A stretch of DNA of 64,000 bases. It comes from Punica granatum. Taxonomy: Eukaryota > Streptophyta > Magnoliopsida > Myrtales > Lythraceae. Both the position numbers and the translations under genes were made by a program. Under the pieces are notes generated by a model. It saw nothing but the letters and a program-made list of their open reading frames with translations. It searched no databases and was not told the origin of the DNA. The DNA is taken from the NCBI RefSeq assembly GCF_007655135.1, contig NW_022204114.1, positions 114,590 to 178,589 of the forward strand, read 5' to 3'. Positions 9,906-20,490 of the stretch are shown here, piece after piece; the first letter of the stretch is position 1; the number at the start of each line of letters is the position of its first letter.

Positions 9906-11901
9906 TGCTTGACCGCGCTCGTGCACGCCCACCCTTGCAACCGAATACTCTTTCAAGGGTTCCACCGAGTCACCCGACTCTCAAACACTTCCCCAACTCT
10001 TTCCTCGTATCCCGAGGCTAGGTAAAACATTCTCGACCTAGAGGAGTTAGGGCTTTTCATATTTTTGCATGGCTATGGAGTATTATGGTGTTTCATTCAT
10101 GTTTAACTTGCAAGATCCAATTTTTATGTAATTTTATGTTATATTATGCATGTGCACTACCTTATGACTTGCTAGCATGTCGGAAAAGGGCTTGGATAGT
10201 CGTAAAGAAGACTATCCCGACCCGACTATGGCAAACTAACTCTCGGCCAAGTCTCTAAATGAGAGGGTTGAGACTTAAATTGCTCTTTCTGGGTTAAGAT
10301 CGGTCTCCTTAGCCAATCCAAGTTAGTTTCCGAGCTTGTTTTATCGTTATTGCACGCATGAAGCCGGTGTTATTTTATCCTTTCCTTAACTAACACGTTT
10401 GTGAATGTTTGTATGTTTAAATGAGCTAAACAAATCGTGATAACACCGGCTTTTTGTTAAAAAGGAGTGTTATTTATCACGGTTGATGTTTGAGCATGCG
10501 AAATATAATTAAACCACGACTAGGAAATCATTTGTGACTCGGATAGAGCCATGAGAACCTTCGGCCACATTTTATAAGATGAAGTCGAGGGCTTCTTGGC
10601 CTTCCTTGGGTCAATAATGATTTCCTTATCTCAAGTTTAATTCGTTTATCGGATGGTGTGAATTTTTTAACTTCAATGTCTTTACGATTCCTATGTTAAA
10701 GTATCGTTTAAAGACTCTTTTAAAATAAACGTGCATGGATTCATGTATCGAGGACTCATTTGGATCCATTCGGTTATAAGGATATTGTCGGTTATTCAAC
10801 TGAATTATCCTTGATCGTTATGGATTCATTTTGGTCGTCGAATCACGAATCGTTTTCCTAATTAATGCATTCGGCTATAACCCTTAATCATTAATTCCAC
10901 AAATGGGTTAATCGGGACGCCCACATGATTAAACCCACTTCACACTGATAAAGTTTTACACGAATTGGCCATTAACTGATAACTCGCGTCGACGAGTCGT
11001 CAAATGACGTTGGTGCCCTTTTCAAACTTATCAATTTCAAAACCCGAAACGCGCGGTCCGATGTAGCATTGACGTCTGAAAAGGGCTTCTGTGTCTCAAC
11101 TTGAGTTTTTACCTGATTCCAGGTAGCTCAGGTCACGATACAAAAGATCTTTCTAGATCACTTCTGAGCAGATCGACCGGTTCCTTGGCTTTTTTTCGGG
11201 GTTCTTGCACAACCCTGGACGATCCAGGGATTTGGTTGACACCGGCTACAGGCCGAGGTGACCCACACTGCAACGTTTCCCCTTCTCTGAAAACAATTTT
11301 CAAATAAAGGGCAAAATCGTCTTTTCACAATTCAGCGACATCCCCAGGGTTAGCATGACAAAAACACTACAGTGCGAGATAAGAATGGGCTACCTGTTCA
11401 GGTGCAGGTTCATCTGCATAGCCTTTTCTTATCTAACTGATGAGTTTCTGTCATCCTAACATAGACTCGGGTAACTAGAACGGTTATCTCTGTCAGAAAA
11501 CATGCAAAATGCTGATTAACCTTTCACTCGACCTAACCAAACACTAGATAAGGGTTAGGAGGAATTCTAGATTCCAAATCTAGAGTCAAAACACGAGTTT
11601 GGTTAATTCAGTGGTAATTCAGTGTCACGATACAGAACAATTGTAAAAGCAATCCACACACCTGAGATTTGACTCTCTTTGTCAAGTTCTCAAAACAAAG
11701 CCGAATGCTAAAACATTGGCACATGTTTGATTGTTTAGCATATGGCATTTGTTTGCAAAAACACCCCTGGGTTAATAAATCTGTTAATTCACGTAAACGC
11801 GACAATAACAAACACTTTGTCTGTTATTAACATGTTGCGTGTTATCTTTCCGCACCTGTTTGCCATGCGGGTCGAGCCTGATCCCTAGGCCGAATAATAT
11901 T

Positions 11902-11977
11902 AGGGTTCAACGCCCTAATCATAGATCACAGGGTCCAACACCCTAATCAACACTCACAGGGTCCAACGCCCTATTCA
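11902..11977 (+). repeat. Three 21-bp hairpin repeats in the LTR
   Basis: Three copies of an AGGGTYCAACRCCCTA motif lie at 11902-11921, 11929-11949 and 11957-11977, spaced about 28 bp. Each has GGG and CCC arms around TYCAACR, so each could fold into a small hairpin. I have seen similar words in Tat-type LTRs; the function is unknown. Confidence 0.75.
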
Positions 11978-12644
11978 GTGAGAGCGTGCATTGAATTTCA
12001 GTTCTTCGGTCTTTTCCCTAAACTCACGGTGAGTTAGAGTGGAATAATAACCGAATGCGAAATGACTGGAATTCGACCCTTTTGTAATTTGTATTTATTG
12101 TTTTCGAGAGCATTGTAAGGATTTTATTTTGTACATTTATTCTGTAAGAATTCCAGTCGGCGAGCGAACGGTCCGAGGGTCGAATTAATCGAATCGGTCC
12201 AAGGCTTGCTCAGATACAAGTAAATCCAAGAACTCGCGGTTCTGGTTCACGCAGGGATTCAACCTCCATGGTTCGATGAACTGTAACGCAAGAATTTGAA
12301 CCAACTCCCCGACATACGGGTTTACTTCTCTCTCAGCTTCTCAACCGATATCGTTTGGTTCACCGAATCTTCGGTGTCAAAACGTGCAAGCCGAGTGCAG
12401 CTTAATTCATGCGGTAAATCACAAAACATGCAAGCCTAGCAAACCAGAGTACCGAAAGGGCGTGCGGGATATAGGCCCGCACGTAACATGAACCCCCGAA
12501 CACGGATTTTCCGATTCCGCACAGATCAATGCCTTAACAACAAAACTAGGTGTTCCATACCCCTAGACCCGGGTAACTTATCCGCCCTCGACCTTCGGGT
12601 CGTAAAATGATAAGTGGCGACTCCTTCTCTCATGCGTGTCCGTC

Positions 12645-12692
12645 ACGCGTCCCCACGGGAAAGTGGACACGCGTCCCCACGGGAAGGTGGAC
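12645..12692 (+). repeat. 24-bp tandem duplication near the LTR 3' end
   Basis: The word ACGCGTCCCCACGGGAAR followed by GTGGAC occurs twice in direct succession, at 12645-12668 and 12669-12692, with one difference (A/G). It lies about 70-120 bp from the LTR end. Confidence 0.85.
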
Positions 12693-12765
12693 ACCCCCAA
12701 GCCGCGCGATCCAAAAGCGCGCAATGCGGGCTCCGACGAGAGTCCACATTCGGGTCCGTACAGCT

Positions 12766-12783
12766 TGGCGACTCCACTGGGGA
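12766..12783 (+). promoter_or_regulatory. Primer binding site, tRNA-Arg type
   Basis: TGGCGACTCCACTGGGGA begins three bases after the LTR end. TGG pairs with the CCA tail of a tRNA, and the rest fits the 3' end of plant tRNA-Arg (ACG) as I remember it. Ogre elements are known to use tRNA-Arg. This site fixes the LTR 3' border and the plus-strand direction of the element to the right. A tRNA alignment would confirm the match. Confidence 0.8.
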
Positions 12784-13370
12784 CATACTTAGTGGGTTCA
12801 GGCTCGATTTGTTTGCTTGCTTGCATGTTCATTTACCGCTTCCTGCAATTTTCTGCTTATCTACTTTATGCACATTTACTTTTCTGCACTTGCATTGCAT
12901 CATTCTAGTGGATTTAGGTACCTCGCCTGAAATCCCACGGGCGCCGATTTAGGAAGTTAGGTTAGTCAGAGGTTCCGAGTAAGGGAACAGATCGAGTCGG
13001 CTCCGCCACCGAACCGGCCCCCAAAGATCCTCGCTCAATTTCAAGGAATTGACGCCCTTGAATCGAGAGCCCCCATCCCTAGTTAGTGGTTTTCCCAGTA
13101 GAACACTGAAACCATGCATAAACAGGGACCGTCATGTTGGACCAAAAATAACCTTCACGCCGCCAACCGACCCAAAAGTTGAGTCTTTGAGTCGGCTCGT
13201 AGTTTTTCTTTTAGGCGAGCCTTTTGTTGTTTTTACTAAATGAGTGTTGTATAATGTAAAGAACTCGTGCTATAATTTATTTTCTGCACCTGCATGCATA
13301 TTTTCAAAACAAACTAGAACATTGCATCAGTTTGTTTGTAAACATTAAACCAACATCTTTTCCGGTAAGA
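12784..13370 (+). other. Retrotransposon 5' leader
   Basis: This 587-bp stretch between the PBS and the first ORF has no gene I can support. It would be expected to hold packaging and dimerisation signals, but none can be recognised from sequence alone. Confidence 0.6.
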
Positions 13371-14867
13371 ATGGATCGCCCGCGTCCCTGTCCTAGGCTT
13401 GATGTCATCATCACACCATCTGCGGACATTACTCGCCTTTGGAACACATTCCGCCCAGTGGACCGTGCATTCCTCCGGCTCATCATAGGAGACCTACCAT
13501 TACTCGCTGATTCTCCCGTAGATTGGACCCTACTTAGAACTGCCATTAGTTTTTGGGACACTCAGCGAGCCGTTTTCAGCTTTCATGGGACAGAGTAAGC
13601 CCCTACAGTAGAAGAATATGCGACACTCCTTCAGCGGTCTACACCGATTCATGACATCGTGGTGCCTAACCAGTTTGCCACGATACAGAACAGACTAGCC
13701 ATCCTTTTAGGTCTCCGCAACGAAGAAGTTCATTGCGAGCTTCAGTATGGAGGGGAGCACAGCATTAGAACTACATGGCTCATAGATTTCATACAGGCCC
13801 GTGCTCTGAATGCCACGGGAGAGTCTTATCAGCGTGACTCTTGTCACGGGTTTCTTTTGCTCATATTCGGGACTATGCTATTCCCGTACTCGTCGAACCT
13901 CACAGACGGGGCACTTGCTCAGGTCATCCTCCAAGTGGTAGGAGGCCATAGTTATGTGGAAGCCGTTTTGGCTGAGACCATTCGGTCTCTTGACTATGTA
14001 CGAGAGAATCGACGGGGCAGGATGAGAGGATCCCCACATCTGCTTCAGATTTGGCTTCTAGCACATATCAGACCGTTCGGCTTATCCCATCCTTTTTCAT
14101 GTATCACCGACGAGCGATCACTCATCGCTCGTTTACTTCATGTGTTTCGACCCTCCGACCGTAACTATACCGACTGGATGCGGTTTATGGAAGAACTCAC
14201 CCCAGCACAGTTTTTATGGACTACACGTTGGAATCCTGGCGGTCCCATGATCATTGGATGTCCTTCAATTATAGGACTTCCCTTAATTAGTCATTTAGGG
14301 AGCACACTTATCTTTCCATCCCGAGTCATCAGACAACTTGGTGGGCTACAAGATATTCCTATAGAGGCAGATCGCACTTCACACCGCTTCAGGTGGGCAA
14401 ACACTGCAATTTCACTCCCGGATAGGATTCTACGCGTTAGAGAGGACCGACGCTTATGGAGCACGCGCATCGTCCAGGAACTGTACTTCCCAGAGCATCC
14501 CACTGACGAGGAGCGAGCTTTCTCAGCTTCAGCAGCGTATGTGATGCAGTTCCATCCGTATGGATTCGCACCTGTTCGTCGGCTACGCATGCCACAGATG
14601 CTGCAGACATTGCAGGCAGACATTCCAGATGCAGAGAGCTCAGTCCAAGGAGCCGTGCGCACAGAGCTGCAGGTTATTAGGGCAGAGCGAGATCGTCTTC
14701 GCTGTGAGCTAGTGGATATTCGTGCAGAACTCACTGATCACAGAGAGCTTCAGAGCGAGTTGGCTCAAACTCGTGCACGCGTAGCGAGCCAAGACAGGGA
14801 GATAGCGCGTTGGAGCGCTACGTTGGATCGAGCGCAGGCAAGAGCGCGCAGGATCTCCCACCCTTGA
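13371..14867 (+). pseudogene. Ogre extra ORF upstream of gag (ORF1), one nonsense codon
   Basis: The frame starts at ATG 13371 (A at -3, G at +4) and would give 498 codons, but TAA at 13596-13598 stops it after 75. The same frame is open from there to TGA at 14865-14867. After the stop comes a P-T-V-E-E-Y-A-T-L-L motif, which with the preceding tryptophan-rich part resembles plant mobile domain proteins of transposon origin. The last 120 residues are rich in E, R, L and Q with heptad-like spacing and probably form a coiled coil. An ORF between PBS and gag is a hallmark of Ogre elements; its function is unknown. The link to the plant mobile domain family is from recognition of motifs, not a search. 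The open frame after the single stop suggests recent loss. Confidence 0.75.
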
Positions 14868-15172
14868 GCTTAGTTGCTGAGCGTTTTTGCCTGTACAGAA
14901 CCCGCGTAGCGCTCACTCAGCTACGGATCGTAACAGTTGTCAGTTTAATGTTTATGTTTCCTTTCGAATAGACTGCCTTTGTAAATTATGAAACGTGAAT
15001 CAAACTGATGTAATGGCATTAGTGTTTTTAAACTCATACATCTCATGCATTCATACATTGTCATTTACATTTTGAAGATGATCAACACATAACAATTACA
15101 CTTATACACTAACACATACATAGGTACTAACAACTGGCGTCGCATCAATATCCTACTCGGGCACGCGGAAGA
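14868..15172 (+). other. Spacer between ORF1 and gag
   Basis: These 305 bp are AT-rich and non-coding. They contain a short run of ACACATA/TACACTA words (about 15085-15120). No feature can be supported. Confidence 0.6.
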
Positions 15173-16432
15173 ATGGCCGAAGAGCAACAACCCGTTATCT
15201 CGGAGCAAGACGCGCCACCGATGCCTGTACAGTCCCTTCCGGAAGACACACGCGTGATGTCATCTCCAGCATCTACAGCGTATTCCGGCGCTCTTCCAAC
15301 GCACTTCCCTTCTCCTGCACAGGCGTCATCCAATGTTGTCGATCCCGTGCGTTTTGCTGCACTCGAAGGGACGGTTAATCAGTTGGCTGCCAACATGAAT
15401 ACCAATATGACAGAGCTCATGGCTATGCTTCGGGATCAAAACCGAGCTTCCTCGAGCCACACTCCGCCTCCTGGACGCAGGACAACTGTTCACCGGAATC
15501 CGATCGACCCTCCTATTTATGTGACGGATAGCGAAGATATGTCTTTTCCAGCAATGACATATGTGCCGACAGTCAGCCCAGTCAGTGATCCTATGCCACC
15601 ACCACCGGCTCCTACATTAGTGTCGTTTCCACCCGCGGCATTCCCATCAACAGATCCCGCGATGCTCACTTTGCCACTGCTCACCATACCTACTCTATCT
15701 CCAATTTACACCATTCCACCACCGACGGTTCCTCCAGTCGCAATCGCACAAATCCCTGCTCTTGCTGCGGAACCTTTTTCCTTCTAAATATTCCCCCCAC
15801 TGAACCAGGCACGCCTACTCATGCCGCACCTACAGTTCTACCGACGAACATTCCTCCTGAAAATGAACAGGAGAAAAGAATGAAGAGAATGGAGGAAACC
15901 ATTCGAACCCTCCAAGCAGGCACGTCCCGTCCTGACTTCGGTGACAGTGACTGGAATCTCTTTCCGGGCATGTTGTTGCCCCCTAAGATCAAGATTCCAG
16001 ATTTTAAGAGGTACGATGGGACCAAAGACCCTCGGCATCATCTCCGTCACTATCATAGCAAAATGCTTTCGTATTGGGATTACGAGGAATTTGTCATCCA
16101 GACTTTTCAAGACAGTCTTACGGGATCGGCGTTAGATTGGTTTATGACCCTGAAAGCCGGTGACATCCCTACATGGACAGATCTTTCTCAGAAATTCCTC
16201 GACCAGTACCGATTCTGTGCAGAGACACCTCCTACTCTTCTTGATCTTAGCATGACAGAGATGAGAGAAAGTCAAACTTTCGAAGCATACGCAACGGAAT
16301 GGAAGGGAAAAGCGGCAAAGCACATTCCTCCAATCACTGAGTGACAGCAAGTTCAACTGTTTCATTCTACGCTCAGAGGCGCATACTACTCACATCTCCT
16401 GGCTCATACTTCCTTTTCCTCAGACCTGATAT
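15173..16432 (+). pseudogene. gag: gag of the right-hand Ogre-like copy: frameshift, nonsense codon, 3' truncated by satellite
   Basis: The frame starts at ATG 15173 in a good context. Residues 1-204 are a proline- and serine-rich N-terminal region, with a short hydrophobic helix near residues 60-85. A one-base frameshift close to the T5 run at 15775-15779 ends this frame at TAA 15785-15787, and coding continues in the next frame. That part carries the retrotransposon Gag (capsid-like) domain, from I-P-D-F-K-R-Y-D-G-T near 15991 through L-T-G-S-A-L-D-W-F to the Q-T-F-E-A-Y region near 16276. TGA at 16342-16344 stands where a Trp codon would fit; the same frame then stays open to about 16432, where the 82-bp satellite begins. 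The zinc knuckle and protease are therefore absent. Three lesions in 1.3 kb make this copy look older than the pol on the left. Confidence 0.85.
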
Positions 16433-16440
16433 GGCTCGTA
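16426..16440 (+). other. Junction of gag with the satellite array
   Basis: Gag-frame sequence runs to about 16432 and the first partial monomer starts at GGCTCGTACC (16433), in the middle of a unit of the CCTGGCTCG type. No target-site duplication or filler can be judged because the other side is outside the window. The word CCTGGCTCAT occurs in gag at 16399-16408 and resembles CCTGGCTCGT in the satellite, so short homology may have helped the joining. Confidence 0.7.
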
Positions 16441-17359
16441 CCTCTTGCAACCTTGCCGGGTCAGCTATCCCGTGAGAGATTACTTTCCTGCACCACAAGT
16501 TCGCCGAGCCACCTCGCTCGTGCCTCTTGCAACCTTGTCGGGTCTGCTAACCCGTGCGAGCTTACTTTCCTGCGCCGCAAGTTCGCCGAGCCACCTCCCT
16601 CGTGCCTCTTGCAACCTTGCCGGATCTGCTAACCCGTGCGAGCTTACTTTCCTGCACCGCAAGTTCGCCGAGCCACCACGCTCGTGCCCCTTGCAACCTT
16701 GCCGAGTCTGCTAATCCGTGCGATTTTACTTTCCTGCCTCGCAAGTTCGCCGAGCCACCTCGCCCGTGCTTCTTGCAACCTTGCCGGGTCTGCTAACCCG
16801 TGCGAGCTTACTTTCCTGCACCGCAAGTTCGCATAGACACCTCGCTCGTGCCTCTTGCGACCTTGCCAGGTCTGCTAACTCGAGCAAGTTTCATTTCTTG
16901 CACCGCAAGTTCGCCGAGCCACCTCGCTCGTGGCTCTTCCTACCTTGCCGGGTCTACTAATCCGTACGAGCTTACTTTCTTGCACCGCAAGTTCATAGAG
17001 CTACCTCGCTCGTGCCTCTTGCAACCTTGCCGGGTCCGCAAACCCGTGCGAGCTTACTTTCCTACACCGCAAGTTCGCTGAGCCACCACGCTCCTGCCTC
17101 TTGCAACCTTGCCGGTTTTGCTAACCCGTGAGAGATTACTTTCCTGCACCGCAAGCTCCCTGAGCCACCTCGCTCGTGACTTTTCCTACCATGCCGGGTC
17201 TACTAACCCGCAAGAGCTTACTTTCCTGCACCGCAAGTTCATAGAGCCACCTCGCTCGTGCCTCCTGCAACCTTTCCGGGTTTGCAAGCCCTTGAGAGAT
17301 TACTTTCCTGCACCGCAAGTTCGCCGAGCCACCACGCTCCTGCCTTTTGAAACCTTGCC

Positions 17360-20300
17360 GGGTTTGCGAACCCGTGTTAGCTTACTTTTCTGCACCGCAA
17401 GTTCGCCGAGCTACCTGGCTCGTGCCTCTAGCAACCTTGTCGGGTCAGCTATCCCGTGAGAGATTACTTTCCTACACCGCAAGTTCGCCGAGCCACCAAG
17501 CTCATGCCTCTTGCAACCTTGCCTGGCTTGCTAACCCGTGAGAGATTACTTTCCTGCACCGCAAGTTCGCCGAGCCACCTCGCTCGTGCCTCTTCCTACC
17601 TTGCCAGGTCTACTAACCCGTACGAGCTTACTTTCCTGCACCGCAAGTTCATAGAGCTACCTCGCTCGTGCCACTTGCAACCTTGCCGGGTCCGCTAACC
17701 CGTGCGAGCTTACTTTCCTACACCGCAAGTTCACCGAGCCACCACGCTCATGCCTTTTGCAACCTTGCCGGGTTTGCGAACCCGTGTTAGCTTACTTTTC
17801 TACACCGCAAGTTCGCCGAGCTACCTGGCTCGTGCCTCTAGCAACCTTGCCGGGTCAGCTATCCCGCGAGAGATTACTTTCCAGCACCACAAGTTCGCCG
17901 AGCCACCTTGCTCGTGCCTCTTCAAACCTTGTCGGGTCTGCTAACCCGTGCGAGCTTACTTTCCTGCGCCGCAAGTTCGCCGAGTCACCTCTCTCGTACC
18001 TCTTGCAACCTTGCCGGGTCTGCTAACCCGTGCGAGTTTACTTTCCTGCACAGCAAGTTCTCCGAACCACCTCGCTCATGCCCCCTGCAACCTTGCTGGG
18101 TCTGCTAACCCGTGCGAGTTTACTTTCTTGAACTGCAAGTTCGCCGAGCCACCTTGCTCATGCCCCTTGAAACCTTGCCGGGTCTGCTAACCCGTGCGAA
18201 CTTACTTTCCTGCACCGCAAGTTCGCCGAGCCACCTCGCTCCTGCCTTTTGTAACCTTGCCGAGTTTGCGAACCCGTGTTAGCATACTTTTCTGCACCGC
18301 ATGTTCGCCGAGCTACCTGGCTCGTGCCTCTAGCAACCTTGTCGGGTCAGCTATCCCGTGAGAGATTACTTTCCTGCAACCCCAAGTTCGCCGAGCCACC
18401 TCGCTCGTGCCTCTTGCAACCACGCGGGGTCGACTAACCCGTTCGAGTTTACTTTCTTGCATCGCAAGTTCGCCGAGCCACCTCGCTCGTGCCTCTTGCA
18501 AACTTGCCGGGTCCGCTAACCCGTGCGAGTTTACTTTCCTACACCGCAAGTTCACCGAGCCACCAAGCTCATGTCTCTTGCAACCTCGCCGGGCTTATTA
18601 ACCCGTGAGAGATTACTTTCCTGCACCGCAAGTTCGCCGAGCCACCTCGCTCGTGCCTCTGCCTACCTTGCCAGGTCTACTAACCCGTACGAGCTTACTT
18701 TCCTGCACCGCTAGTTCATAGAGCCACCTCGCTCGTGCAACTTGCAACCTTGCCGGGTCCGCTAACCCGTGCGAGCTTACTTTCCTACACCGCAAGTTCA
18801 CCGAGCCACCACGCTCATGCCTTTTACAACGATGCCGGGTTTGTGAACCCGTGTTAGCTTACTTTTCTGCACCGCAAGTTCGCCGAGCTACCTGGCTCGT
18901 GCCTCTAGCAACCTTGCCAGGTCAGCTATCCCGCGAGAGATTACTTTCCAGCACCACAAGTTCGCCGAGCCACCTTGCTCGTGCCTCTTCCAACCTTGTC
19001 GGGTCTGCTACCCCGTGCGAGCTTACTTTCCTGCGCCGAAAGTTCGCCGTGTCACCTCCCTCGTACCTCTTGCAACCTTGCCGGGTCTGCTAACCCGTGC
19101 GAGTTTACTTTCCTGCACAGCAAGTTCTCCGAACCACCTCGCTCCTGCCCCCTGCAACCTCGCTGGGTCTGCTAACCCGTGCGAGTTTACTTTCTTGAAC
19201 CGCAAGTTCGCCGAGCCACCTTGCTCATGCCCCTTGAAACCTTGCCGGGTCTGCTAACCCGTGCGAGCTTACTTTCCTGCACCGCAAGTTCGCCGAGCCA
19301 CCTTGCTCATGCCCCTTGAAACCTTGCCGGGTCTGCTAACCCGTGCGAGCTTACTTTCCTGCACCGCAAGTTCGCCGAGCCACCTCGCTCCTGCCTTTTG
19401 TAACCTTGCCGGGTTTGCGAACCCGTGTTAGCTTACTTTTCTGCACCGCATGTTCACCGAGCTACCTGGCTCGTGCCTCTAGCAACCTTGCCGGGTCAGC
19501 TATCCCATGAGAGATTACTTTCCTGCACCCCAAGTTCGCCGAGCCACCTCGCTCGTGTCTCTTGCAACCTCGCGGGGTCGACTAACCCGTTCGAGTTTAC
19601 TTTCTTGCATCGCAAGTTCGCCGAGCCACCTCGCTCGTGTCTCTTGCAACCTTGCCGGGTCCGCTAACCCGTGCGAGTTTGCTTTCCTACACCGCAAGTT
19701 CGCCGAGCCACCAAGTTCATGCCTCTTGCAACCTTGCCGGGCTTGCTAACCCGTGAGAGATTACTTTCCTGCACCACAAGTTCGCCGAGCCACCTCGCTC
19801 GTGCCTCTTCCTACCTTGCCAGGTCTACTAACCCGTACGAGCTTACTTTCCTGCACCGCAAGTTCATAGAGCCACCCCGCTAGTGCAACTTGCAACCTTG
19901 CCGGGTCCGCTAACCCGTGCGAGCTTACTTTCCTACACCGCAAGTTCACCGAGCCACCACGCTCTTGCCTTTTACAACGTTGCCGGGTTTGCGAACCCGT
20001 GTTAGCTTACTTTTCTGCAGCGCAAGTTCGCCGAGCTACCTGGCTCGTGCCTCTAGCAACCTTGCCAGGTCAGCTATCCTGCGAGAGAATACTTTCCAGC
20101 ACCACATGTTCGCCGAGCCACCTTGCTCGTGCCTTTTCCAACCTTCTCGGGTCTGCTAACCCGTGCGAGCTTACTTTCCTGCGCCGCAAGTTCGCCGAGT
20201 CACCTCCCTCGTGCCTCTTGCAACCTTGCCGGGTCTGCTAAGCCGTGCGAGTTTACTTTCCTGCACAGCCAGTTCTCCGAACCACCTCGCTCATGCCCCC

Positions 20301-20490
20301 TACAACCTTGCTGGGTCTGCTAACCCGTGCGAGTTTACTTTCTTGAACCGCAAGTTCGCCGAGCCCCCTCGCTCATGCCCCTTGAAACCTTGCCGGGTCT
20401 GCTAACCCGTGCGAGCTTACTTTCCTGCACCGCAAGTTCGCCGAGCCACCTCGCTCCTGCCTTTTGTAACCTTGCCGGGTTTGCGAACCC
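17360..20490 (+). repeat. Higher-order repeats of 13-14 monomers near the left end of the satellite
   Basis: The marker unit GGGTTTGCGAACCCGTGTTA recurs at about 17360, 17770, 18262, 18837, 19411, 19984 and 20477. Longer blocks match at offsets of 1,067 bp (for example 17948 and 19015) and 1,148 bp (19015 and 20163), that is 13 and 14 monomers. Order of variants is kept between copies. Confidence 0.75.

Larger units (their letters stand above)
7011..12762 (+). mobile_element. Long Ogre-like LTR (about 5.75 kb), shared by the flanking internal regions
   Basis: The proposed LTR begins TGTCAGCACC right after the polypurine tract and ends GTCCGTACA three bases before the PBS, giving TGT...ACA ends. 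This length suits Ogre-type LTRs (often about 5 kb). Inside are a 79-bp tandem array (8950-9905), three 21-bp repeats (11902-11977) and a 24-bp duplication close to the 3' end (12645-12692). No second copy of the LTR is in the window, so the borders cannot be checked by alignment here. The stretches 7011-8949 and 9906-11901 hold no gene I can support; short frames on both strands lack domains. An AATAAA at 11303-11308 and a TATATATTA at 8613-8621 are possible but unproven processing and promoter signals. Confidence 0.7.
1..16432 (+). mobile_element. Ogre-like (Tat) Ty3/gypsy retrotransposon pair sharing one LTR, truncated at both ends
   Basis: In order the sequence shows the end of gag-pro, pol, 3' UTR, polypurine tract, one long LTR, PBS, extra ORF, and gag. 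A single insertion would read LTR-gag-pol-LTR, so this is the 3' half of one copy joined through one LTR to the 5' half of another. Features known for Ogre elements are present: an extra ORF upstream of gag, an intron-like gap between pro and RT, a second RNase H, a PBS fitting tRNA-Arg, an LTR above 5 kb, and tandem repeats in the 3' UTR. All reading frames run on the plus strand and all complete ones are broken, so the copies are probably non-autonomous. The left end leaves the window; the right end is cut by the satellite array at about 16433. Assignment to Ogre rather than another Tat group is inference from this combination. Confidence 0.85.

Noticed and set aside
8952..10025. 357-codon proline/arginine-rich open frame
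   Set aside because: It is produced by the GC-rich 79-bp tandem repeat in the LTR, with equally long frames in the other two phases.
11608..11811. 67-codon minus-strand frame in the LTR
   Set aside because: It has no recognisable domain and is of chance length within a non-coding LTR.
12615..12624. A second PBS-like word, TGGCGACTCC
   Set aside because: Only the first 10 bases match; the following TTCTCT does not fit the tRNA, and it lies inside the LTR.
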